Shown: in pieces, positions 1 to 7,197 of the stretch | How positions within the stretch are numbered: the stretch's first letter is position 1 | Layout of the letters: each line of letters begins with the position of its first letter | Source: Stephanodiscus triporus | Taxonomy: Eukaryota; Bacillariophyta; Thalassiosirophyceae; Thalassiosirales; Thalassiosiraceae | Length of the DNA: 12,102 nucleotides | Assembly: GCA_036939755.1 (NCBI GenBank) | Contig: JALLAZ010002586.1 | Span: forward strand, 1-12,102 | Direction of reading: 5' to 3' | Made by a program: the position numbers and the translations under genes | The notes under the pieces: generated by a model | The model's database searches: none | What the model was told of the DNA's origin: nothing | Seen by the model: only the letters and a program-made list of their open reading frames with translations

Positions 1-1742
1 CCTCTATCAAATAATGGAAAGAAGACAGAGGCATTCTGAATCTCTGCTCAAATTTTTTTGTCGAAACAAGCCTATCGATGTGCTCATCCCAATTGATTCT
101 AGTATGATCATATTTTATACTCCTCGTTTTCTTTTGTGAGCTAAAAACAAATCTCAGATCTTCCAAGTCTATCAAGTCATCGTGTCTGAATCATGTGACA
201 TAGCTGTGGCAGGGAGGGAGGTGGTGCCGATGGTGCCCAACCATTTGTTATGTGGATGGCAGCAGCGCTGGTCGAGATTCCTACTGACCAAGGCGATGTA
301 GGGGGAGCGGCACCTACGGCACGGGTTATAGAGGGATGGTCGTTGCCTAACGTTGGGTTCAAATTTTGGGTCAGTCAGCCCGACGGTTGCGGAGATATGG
401 GTGTCAGCGTTCGGTGAATCGAGGGGGGGGAGAATTATTGAGAGGTGGTTGCGGTTTATTTAATCGGCCGGGCTCTAATTCGGATGGCAAGATTTGTGTA
501 TGTAGAAATGTACTGTAAAAAAGATGGCGATTTTGCACTTGCGGCGCGTGGCATGCCAGCACACCACTGATAAGAACAACATGCGCCACGCGCCGCGCGC
601 TGAAAGTGTGTTTGCGGCGCACGGCGCAGGGTGCATGTTTGCGGCATGCTTGATAAGAACGGGGCTTACTACGGGTCCGGTAACAAATGAGAAAAAGTTT
701 TAGCCAACTTCCTGGAAAGTCCTTAGCTACATTCACCAATATTTGCTAGCTTCGCCCATGATAACGTATGTACCAATAAGGTACGAACGTATAAAGCAAA
801 GCTAGGTAGTGAGATGAAAGTTACTCTAAGTAAATACAAGTACGACCCCACTTCTCATTTCTATCTTATTCCTATGCATGTGGGTTATTTGAACGGCATA
901 TTCCTGTCCGCATGAGTAGCCATCCATGCCTAATAGCCAACAAAAACAAAATCCGCAGGTATCTACCAATACGCAAAAGAACAGTCGCGAACAAAAAAAC
1001 TGCTTCTGTGTGTTTGCGTATCTGTCTATTTCCTAAAGAAATCACAGTCTGAACTAATTAGAACAACCTTTGTTTAGTAGTGAATGCTTTTGGCAACCAA
1101 CAACAATCAACAATCAACTACAGCAGCACTGACACTGAAAAAAATGCCACCAGCAACTGCCGCAACCAATAAAGACAGGCACGGCATGTCGACGAATTAT
1201 GCCATTTTGCACAAGTAACTAATAAATAATAAATACAATAATATTCTCTAGATTTAATGACATAGACCTGTCGCAAAGCATGTTGGCTATTTGTTGTATA
1301 CGGTGACGCCGGGAGTAGGGAACCATGGCGGTCGTGGGACAATGGCGGCCACCATGGTTGGGTGTGTGTTTTTTACCTAGTAGCTTTCACCTAGGTACAT
1401 CACGTGTCCATTGTCCGCCAACCCCAAAACTCTACCCAAAAACCAACCACTGTCCCACCTCATACTATCTCCATCAATATGTAATAGGCGGATGGGGACA
1501 GTTCAACATGTTGACAATCTTGGTCTATTATGTGTCATGATGTTTCTCATGTGTTGGTGAGATATCTTGCGAATAATGCACGAGGTGCCATTGTGTCATG
1601 CCACTCACCAGTGCTCTTTTATAGCACTTCTGTGTCCGACCAGGGGTGTCACATATCAAACTGATCAGAAAAACCTGTTCTATTTAACTGAATACTCTGC
1701 TGGGTAACTCATGACTTAACAATGAAATTACACTATTGGAAT
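1..1742. other. Non-coding region, no supported gene
   Basis: No reading frame here looks like protein. The few open frames are short, rich in Pro, Ser and Thr or otherwise shapeless, and lie in AT-rich or simple sequence. Apart from the GC hairpin at 541-598, visible structure is limited to a 9-base perfect inverted pair (969-977 with 1013-1021, spacer 35) and a 6-base-pair hairpin at 1610-1628. The stretch around 1215-1250 is strongly AT-rich with AATAAA-like words, but no gene is present to which a polyadenylation signal could be assigned. Confidence 0.6.
541..598. repeat. GC-rich imperfect inverted repeat (hairpin)
   Basis: GCGGCGCGTGGCATG at 541-555 is the reverse complement of 580-598 apart from a small insertion, giving a GC-rich stem around a loop of about 24 bases. 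A related GGCGCACGGCGCA motif follows at 616-628. The word TGATAAGAAC occurs in the loop and again near 651-660, so the hairpin sits in a short imperfect duplication. It stands out against AT-rich surroundings. Function unknown; it may be the end of a degenerate repeat element. Confidence 0.5.
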
Positions 1743-2117
1743 TGGAGTTGAGGGATATTAGCATGACTCTTTGATAAGAAACGGCTAAGGGAACAATGAT
1801 TTCTCAAGATAGGTAACTTTTTTGTTAAATGCGAACGGCTAGTAGTATGGTAGAGTACGTACATACTCTAGACCCAATGTCTAGGTCTAGTACCAGACCA
1901 TAGGTTTACGATATTTCAGTACAGATTTGACGGATTCCTATGTAGAAAAACCATAGACCTAAGGTCTAGTACTAGACATTGGGTCAAGAGTACATACGTA
2001 CTCTACCATCTTATTAGCCGTTCGCATTTAACAAAAAAGTTACCTATCTTGAGAAGGCTTTGGTACCTACCTCAGCCGTTTCTTATCAAAGAGTCATGCT
2101 ACAATCCCTCAACTCCA
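1743..2117. mobile_element. Foldback / MITE-like element, 375 bases
   Basis: The left arm (1743-1907) and right arm (1948-2117) are reverse complements over almost their whole length, around a 40-base loop. Both ends begin with TGGAGTTGAGGGAT read inward. Further matching blocks include GCATGACTCTTTGATAAG, CTCAAGATAGGTAACTTTTT with the adjoining GTTAAATGCGAACGGCTA, and GGTAGAGTACGT. The main mismatches lie where 1789-1802 faces 2054-2072, plus small indels near the loop. There is no coding capacity. Long terminal inverted arms without a gene are the hallmark of foldback elements or MITEs moved by a transposase supplied elsewhere. No clear target-site duplication is visible in the flanks, so the true ends may differ by a few bases. 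Confidence 0.8.
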
Positions 2118-2165
2118 CTGCAAAGATCACACAGGAGGTGACAAGACATCCTCTGTGTCCTGGCG

Positions 2166-2298
2166 TAAGGACCGTTCCTGCCGTTTTGCGTTTGAATTCT
2201 CCTTTTGGTCAAAAACAGAACGTTCCGGTCTAATTTTTCTTAGGGACACTTTTTGGCCAAAAGGAATTCAAACGCAAAATGGCAGGAACGTTGCTTAA
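2166..2298. mobile_element. Second short foldback element, about 133 bases
   Basis: Arm 2166-2215 and arm 2250-2298 are inverted copies of each other with a few differences. Shared blocks are CGTTCCTGCC, TTTTGCGTTTGAATTC, CTTTTGG and CAAAAA. The spacer is about 34 bases. It begins only 49 bases after the larger foldback element and shares no sequence with it. There is no coding capacity. It is either a small MITE or the inverted ends of a larger repeat with the middle lost. No target-site duplication was recognised. Confidence 0.7.
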
Positions 2299-2690
2299 GG
2301 CCGCGTGTTCTAGATACGGTAAAATCCTCAGCTTACCATCGCTCTCTTGATATTTTGTAGATATGTAACACACTCTGGTGAGCTTACCCCCAAAATCTGG
2401 GAGAAATAATGTTGTCGGCACGGGCCTTTCCGTCCGCCAAGTCTGGAGTATATCCCAGAACGCCCTGGATGCGCCATTCCAGCATCTTAGAGTGTAGACC
2501 GTCGGTATGTAGAGTACATACTTATGTATGGGGTTTAGGCAAAATTCTTTACCTATGCAAAAGTGGGTAAATAGAGTGGGTACATGATAACACGTGACTG
2601 GAAAGGACTCCAGTCACGTAGAATCTCTGTACACGAGTGTGAAAAAAAACTCAATTCGTAGAAACTAAATAATTATTAGTTTAAATTGAA
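2299..2690. other. Non-coding gap with one perfect hairpin
   Basis: No gene is supported here. The open frame on the minus strand over 2230-2421 overlaps the small foldback and looks like chance. The words GTAGAGTACATAC and TATGTA near 2504-2525 resemble the inner part of the 375-base foldback (GGTAGAGTACGT and its complement), suggesting a small related remnant. The perfect hairpin is listed separately. Confidence 0.5.
2592..2619. repeat. Perfect 11-base-pair hairpin, 6-base loop
   Basis: ACGTGACTGGA at 2592-2602 and TCCAGTCACGT at 2609-2619 are exact reverse complements around the loop AAGGAC. No gene ends or begins next to it, and no run of T follows that would suggest a terminator. It may be a microhairpin repeat or a degenerate short element. 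Confidence 0.7.
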
Positions 2691-2959
2691 ACGGACAGCG
2701 ACGTCGTTGTAATCATCGTCTAACAACGACGACGACGATGATGAAACCGATGAATCGCCTCCCGAGGAAGAACGGGAGCTGGATGTCCATGTCGTTCCCG
2801 ATCCCCCCCTCCTCCTTACCATCCCTAGTCCTACTTGTGGCGGCGCGCACAGCCTACAACCACTCTGTCCACCTGGACCTCACATTGGGAATCCGAAGGC
2901 CATCATGGTAACTATCGCCCTCTTGTCGGTTGGACATTCCCTCAACCTTTGCCGCCACT

Positions 2960-2995
<36 letters not shown>
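2960..2995. repeat. (GCC)12 microsatellite
   Basis: Twelve uninterrupted GCC triplets. According to frame and strand they would encode poly-Ala, poly-Arg, poly-Pro or poly-Gly. Surrounding triplets are also GC-rich but imperfect. Confidence 0.95.
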
Positions 2996-2997
<2 letters not shown>

Positions 2998-3516
2998 AAT
3001 CGTTGTCTTTGTCTTCGTTGGGAGAGGAACGTCGCCGCTTACGCTGGCCCCATCCTTGCTGACGATGCCATTGTTGTACGCATCCGGTCCATCGTCGTCG
3101 TTCATATCTCGACTGGCGGGGACGACGACGACATTGACGATGGGTTCTCCCAACCCCTATTCCCTCACCGTCCCCAAATGGGAGGAAGGTGTCATCCAAC
3201 CAGAATGGGAGAGGGGCATTAGTGTCACCCCCTTTGTCATTGTCGTCGCCGACAACGATGATCAAAATGCCCGCAAGGACTTTGCCATTGCCGATGAAGG
3301 CGATATGGTCCCAATCGCAATCAACGATATTGCGGACAATGTGACCTGTGGGACATTGACGATGGCGACCCATTGTTGAAGTCGTTGGCGTCCTCGTTGT
3401 ATTCGTCGTCATCCCTGCCAATCATCAGCCTTGAATCTTCCCCAACAACCACAATACTCGACGCCACTCCGTCTCCCTCAGATGACGATTCGACCAAATT
3501 TGTCGCGAGCCACGCA

Positions 3517-3549
3517 TCCTCCTCCTCCTCCTCCTCCTCCTCCTCCTCC
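3517..3549. repeat. (TCC)11 microsatellite
   Basis: Eleven uninterrupted TCC triplets. The plus strand would read poly-Ser in one frame; the minus strand would read poly-Glu or poly-Gly. The poly-Glu reading is flanked by the most protein-like minus-strand stretch of this block. Confidence 0.95.
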
Positions 3550-3979
3550 TTTGCGAGGATGATCTTTCTGATTGTCGTCCCCCGTCGCAATTGGGGAGAA
3601 CGGATATGATGACGAAGATGACGACAAAGGTAATGACGACAATGACAATGATGATACGTTAACGGCGGGAGGAGCCCGTCGTACCCCGCCGACAATGGCA
3701 GTGCATGATCCCAGAGCGGAGGACAATCCCTCATCCCTCATAGCGTGGATTGATATTATCGTCCTCCCCACCTCCTATGATGATGATGATTGCCCTTTCA
3801 GCGCGATGATCTTTGCTGTTGCAGGTGGTCCCGACATCGTTGACGGAGGGACGCCAACATCGGGGGGTTAAATCTCACACCTGTGATTCTATCTGGTGAG
3901 ATATCACACCTTTGTGCAATAGTCTGTTAAATACCACACTAGTTGTATTATTAACCATGCAGGACAAAATCGAAACATT

Positions 3980-4398
3980 TCATCTGCGTTGGTACTTGTT
4001 TACACTGTATTCAGTGAAATGTCTGTTGGGCAGTTCACCTCCATACTGTTGTTGCCAGTGCGCTGTTGTCCACCAGTATGGCATAATGTGAATCCTAGTT
4101 AAGCCTTCGATCTTTGATGACTTTGCAACAACCACCACGTGTCTGAAAGGGATTCCATCTGTCTTAGGTTTTCCACACGTGCACGTTCAAATTGTGACCC
4201 CATTCGTTCCCGCATTGGAATAGTTACTGTGTATTCGCTTGTCAAAGTCATTCGGCTGACTGTGATTCTGTGAAAAGTGTTGCAATCCTTTATGTTCGAG
4301 TGGTATTCCCTCACATTGACATCCCAGAAGACCTCCTCCATTAGCTCCATTCCATGGTTAGTCAGAATCTCCTCATGACTCCAATGTTTGCAGTACAC
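3980..4398 (-). pseudogene. MULE-type transposase C-terminal remnant with SWIM zinc finger
   Basis: This is a decayed piece of a Mutator-like (MULE) transposase. The first part (4398 to about 4187) reads as a plausible upstream segment ending in RERMGSQFE. A one-base loss then moves the frame, and 4186-3980 reads TCTCGKPKTDGIPFRHVVVV, followed by IEGLTR and MPYWWTTAHW, to a TGA stop. C-x-C-x(n)-C-x-H is the SWIM zinc-finger pattern found near the C terminus of MULE transposases. Here the third cysteine is Phe, so metal binding should be impaired. The catalytic DDE core is absent: nothing recognisable lies at 4400-4758. The MPYWW tail matches my recollection of diatom and other stramenopile MULE proteins. 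It is clearly inactive. Confidence 0.65.
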
Positions 4399-4758
4399 AT
4401 GTTACCTGCAGTAACATGCGTGTGAGTATGCATGCATGCTTGTGAGTATGCATGTATATGAACAGTACTAGAGAAACGCTCTTATAATTTCTATTATATG
4501 ATTTTATCAACTCTAATCCAAAGTAATAGCTATGCACTGCTTTACATGGAATTGTAACAGTTTATCAGACTTTCATAGCACGTCTATGCCTTGATGTTGC
4601 ATGGTTCATGGCCATCTATGCCTTGATGAAATGAGAGCCATGCGCTCGCCTTTGGCTATGATATGCCAATGTGATCCATGCCGTCGCTCGTGACTGGGCT
4701 GATCATAAGTAGTAAAAGCTATAAGAATTATCGATTATTCTAAAGCAATACTTTAGTA
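4399..4758. other. AT-rich gap with short direct repeats
   Basis: No gene is seen. TGTGAGTATGCATG occurs twice 20 bases apart near 4420-4455, in a CATG-rich patch. TCTATGCCTTGATG occurs at 4583-4596 and 4615-4628. TACTAG recurs around 4755-4776. These are short duplications of the kind left by slippage or old insertions. The position just upstream of the MULE remnant suggests the missing transposase core was deleted here. Confidence 0.5.
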
Positions 4759-4998
4759 CTAGGTACTAGTTACTAGAAAGTGTATTATTCGACGTACGTT
4801 TGCCTGAGGCCGGCACATGTGTGGACATGTCTGCGTCATCGTTATCATTTGAACGTCGTTCATCCCCTCTGCGGGCTTGACTCCAGGATCTATCACTTTG
4901 CCCGACTGACGAGCCTGGCTTTGCATCACTGTAAATTCCCCATCACACCTACATGAGTGCAGGCAGCCATCAAATCGATCTGATGGCTCCCTTGGCAC
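4759..4998 (-). CDS. Unassigned 79-codon open frame, possibly part of the MULE remnant
   Basis: An open frame with a moderately protein-like sequence (CRCDGEFTVMQSQ, then TMTQTCPHMCRP). It lies upstream of, and on the same strand as, the MULE remnant, so it could be that element's zinc-binding N-terminal segment. The sequence shows no recognised motif to prove this. A second frame over the same bases is also open for much of the length, which weakens the case. Upstream at 5045-4998 a short frame starting MARIDIDEDE ends at a stop, consistent with frame decay. Confidence 0.15.
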   Translation of the reverse strand: MPREPSDRFDGCLHSCRCDGEFTVMQSQARQSGKVIDPGVKPAEGMNDVQMITMTQTCPHMCRPQANVRRIIHFLVTST

Positions 4999-4999
4999 T

Positions 5000-5505
5000 A
5001 AAAGAGGAGAAGGACTTCGTCTTCATCGATGTCGATCCTGGCCATCTCCTAAAGGCCTTCGTGGGGCCATAACCTGTTCTTTCTCACTTACATTTGTGTG
5101 AGAAATGCTTTCACACTTATATGTGGCTTTGCCAAATTCGATCTCTACGCACTGAGGAACTGTCTGATAGACATTTCACATTTTACCACTGGGTTGAGTT
5201 TTCCTTGGAAATTTCCGGCAATCTAAAAATTGACTCTTTCTTTTTTTGGTTACGGAGGAATTCATTTCTCGTTTCGAAAGGACCAATAGTCTCCTTGTAC
5301 GATCTCACTGATTTCTCAAAAGCATACTTATTCTACACGTTTGGGAATTCAAAATTTGCTTGCTTCCATTTTTTGCATGGTTGGAGTTCAATTTCCTGTT
5401 GGCCAGATTTGGTCACAAAAACCACTCTCAACTTTGTCCCAACAAAAGCAAAGAGTAACATCCTCCGATTCACCGCCTAAATCCTTTGATAACAATGCCT
5501 CCACG
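5000..5505. other. No supported gene
   Basis: A plus-strand frame at 5094-5480 is open for 128 codons. It is rich in Phe, Trp, Cys and Tyr, lacks any recognised motif, and lies in T-rich sequence, so I treat it as chance. It ends just before the Gag-like fragment and could be that element's former leader region. Confidence 0.4.
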
Positions 5506-5625
5506 ATGCCCTTCACTCCAGCAGAGATTGTGCTCTTCTTCGAAGATCAAGCCTACATGGCTTTAACTAACCGCACTACGACAGCTCTTGCTGCTGAAGG
5601 CATTGCTGTAGCTACAAAGTTTTGA
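5506..5625 (+). pseudogene. Gag-like N-terminal fragment of a retroelement
   Basis: A 39-codon frame starts MPFTPAEIVLFFEDQAYMAL, continues through TNRT, and reaches ALAAEGI before stopping at TGA. The pattern of a hydrophobic FF segment, then M-x-L-x-N-R-T, then L-x-x-EGI, resembles the start of Gag-like proteins of diatom Copia-type retroelements as I recall them. There the EGI motif is followed by an acidic D/F segment and a much longer protein. Here the frame stops six codons after EGI, and no later part of Gag, protease or reverse transcriptase is visible. The open frame extends upstream to 5341, but that part looks less protein-like. The family call is from memory and uncertain. Confidence 0.35.
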
Positions 5626-5777
5626 AAAACCCTATTATTCTATGTAAAAAGCTGAATTCAGCTCTTTGGGGGGTTTAAGGACCGATATGTATGGTAGAAC
5701 TGTTATTAGACTCAAAGTTATTGAGCGTCCTTTGGGCCCGTCCTGCGTCCGGCGTCCTTCAAAATTCACTTTCCACA

Positions 5778-5826
5778 GACGCAGGACGCAGGACGCAGGA
5801 CGCAGGACGCAGGACGCAGGACGCAG
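5778..5826. repeat. 7-base minisatellite (GACGCAG)7
   Basis: Seven perfect tandem copies of GACGCAG are followed by a broken copy (GACAGGACGC). About 30 bases upstream, GTCCTGCGTCC at 5740-5750 is the exact reverse complement of GGACGCAGGAC within the array, and further CGTCC words sit at 5726-5730 and 5753-5757. A single strand could therefore fold back on the array. The unit is not a multiple of three, so it is unlikely to be kept for coding. Confidence 0.95.
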
Positions 5827-5895
5827 GACAGGACGCTTACAAGGTTATCAGCTCAAAAAACTCCACTCCTACCCCTCAGCGCCACTTCTCTGCCA

Positions 5896-6428
5896 TTGCC
5901 GTCGCTGTATTTATTCAGCAACGCATGCCGTTGTGGTTTGAGGAAAAATACTCCTCTGCCTTCATCAACCGCCGCCGCTGCTCCTGCCACCGCCGTCGTC
6001 GCCCCGTTGCCGTCACTGTCGTCCACTGCCGCCACCTTTGACATCGCCCTCCCACCTGCCGTGGTTATTTTGGTGAGTATTTTATACTCACAATGTGAGG
6101 ACAACGGTGCGGAGTGTGGGGCATTGTTCGGAGGCCCCATCACTGGTTGCGCGGATTCTTGGACCACAGACCACCCTGCCCTCAACACAATTGTGTGAAT
6201 TGCCCTTTTTTTTCTCCACCCCGTCATCCTCACCCCCCCGGTAGTCTGCCGCTGCCACAGATATGTGGTCCCACGAAGACTTCAACCTGGCCTCTAGATT
6301 TCTATTTCATCGTCAAGGCGAAGACGACGACAAGTATCAGAGCCGAATGGATAGTTGCTGCAATGATGCCGGTGCGGACGCCTTGGGTCGTCTGCAAGCT
6401 GCGGGTAGGGGGTCCGGTGGAAAAATGA
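5896..6428 (+). CDS. Weak candidate two-exon gene, unknown product
   Basis: A 59-codon frame (5896-6072), rich in Ala, Pro and Ser, ends exactly at a strong splice-donor sequence, TTG|GTGAGTAT. A matching acceptor follows a long pyrimidine tract at 6260 (CTGCCGCTGCCACAG|AT). Splicing 6073-6260 (188 bases) in phase 0 joins a 55-codon second exon ending at TGA at 6426-6428. A different exon-2 frame, starting MWSHEDFNLASRF at 6263 and running to 6496, looks more protein-like but would need an upstream exon I cannot find. No domain is recognised. The donor lies inside a perfect hairpin (6073-6091). The case rests only on splice signals and open frames. Confidence 0.2.
6073..6091. repeat. Perfect 8-base-pair hairpin at a splice-donor-like site
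   Basis: GTGAGTAT, loop TTT, then ATACTCAC: an exact 8-base stem. The left half is itself a consensus 5' splice site. Confidence 0.6.
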
Positions 6429-6741
6429 CCATTTTTTCAAATGGGTCATATGACCAATCTGAGTACCCAAATCCACTCATCTATACCCCAATATGATATA
6501 TCTAAAGTTTCGTTGAAAAAAATTGAGTGGAAGGTACCCTTTGGGTGTGTCAAAGTCGACATTTTTTGTTTCGGGCTCCATTAGTGGGCTTAGTTGTTGG
6601 ATTTTGGTTGGTTTTTGTGTTGTAGACACCCTTCAAGTCAATGCATATGATACTTTTGCAACCAATGATCATATATCTGCATGTTTATATGTTTAAACTA
6701 TCTATTTTGAAACTAATAATCCATTAATTATCATATTATAC
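6429..6741. other. Non-coding 3' flank of the large transposase gene
   Basis: AT-rich sequence downstream (in minus-strand sense) of the last stop at 6742. It contains the 12-base palindrome GGTCATATGACC at 6444-6455 and several CATATGAT-like words. No AATAAA is seen on the minus strand close to the stop. No terminal inverted repeat of the large element could be recognised here. Confidence 0.5.
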
Positions 6742-7197
6742 TTAATCACTATTGCTTTCAGACGCCGATGATTCTGCTTCGTCCGATTCTGAGTCACTGC
6801 TCTCGACATCCGATTCTGCTCTGAGTCCAATATTTCGTTCACTTTCCTCAACGTTGGAATCTTCAACAAAGCCAACATTAATATCCAACCTCCATGCACC
6901 CTCCACATCCTTATTCCACTTACGTTGTGGCAGCTCTTGCTGTGTCTCGTCGCTCAGATCCTCTTTTCCTTCAACATCGGGCATTGGATCCCATCGCACA
7001 ACAACAGTGGGCTTCGTCTTCTCCGTCAATATTTTAATCACTTTCCCTTGGCACCAACGTAGTGCCTTCTCTCCCGAATCTAATTGAAATGAATATAACA
7101 CATCTATCCTCTTGTTGATCAGCTCATCCAGCTCCGGACAGTAGAGTGGTTGCATGATAGAGAAAATACTACCTTCGCCCCTCGCCTCCCTCTGTCT
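6742..7197 (-). pseudogene. C-terminal domain of the transposase-like gene, after an in-frame TGA
   Basis: This stretch continues the frame of the catalytic gene without shift. After the TGA at 7200-7198, 14 codons lead to a Met at 7155, then 136 more codons run to the stop at 6742. Visible features in order are LDELINKRIDVLYSFQLDSG, LRWCQGKVIKIL, VVVRWDPMPD, RKWNKDVEGAWR, and an acidic serine tail (SDVESSDSESDEAESS). A W-C-x-G-x-V followed by a WD strand and then WN looks like a small beta-barrel (Tudor or SH3-like) module. I recall the same arrangement closing other stramenopile repeat proteins. It is either cut off by a nonsense mutation or, less likely, made from its own Met at 7155. Confidence 0.6.

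Larger units (their letters stand above)
2690..3870. repeat. Triplet-biased low-complexity block, possible decayed acidic protein gene
   Basis: GAC, GAT, GCC, TCC and their complements dominate this block, so long open frames appear on both strands. On the minus strand, protein-like acidic stretches lie in different frames: about 3560-3321 (poly-Glu, then DDDEYNEDAND), about 3380-3150 (GDDNDKGGD), and 3153-2854 (NDDDGPDAYNNG, poly-Ala, then VEGMSNRQEGD). On the plus strand, 2930-3379 and 3572-3871 look about as plausible (DDEDDDKGNDDNDNDD). I cannot decide the strand, and no domain is recognised. It may be a decayed low-complexity protein gene or simply expanded triplet repeats. Confidence 0.3.

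Noticed and set aside
177..362. Minus-strand 61-codon frame near the window start
   Set aside because: Short, Pro/Ser/Ala-rich, no motif and no splice partners.
1325..1540. Plus-strand 71-codon frame starting at a good ATGG context
   Set aside because: No recognisable motif, and an amino-acid make-up expected of random sequence.
4759..4998. Thyroglobulin type-1-like domain in the minus-strand frame (CDGEFTVMQ, then VIDPG)
   Set aside because: The resemblance is to spacing only. The defining QC and CWCV cysteines are absent.
5778..5826. CRISPR-like array
   Set aside because: The 7-base units are contiguous, with no spacers. This is a minisatellite.
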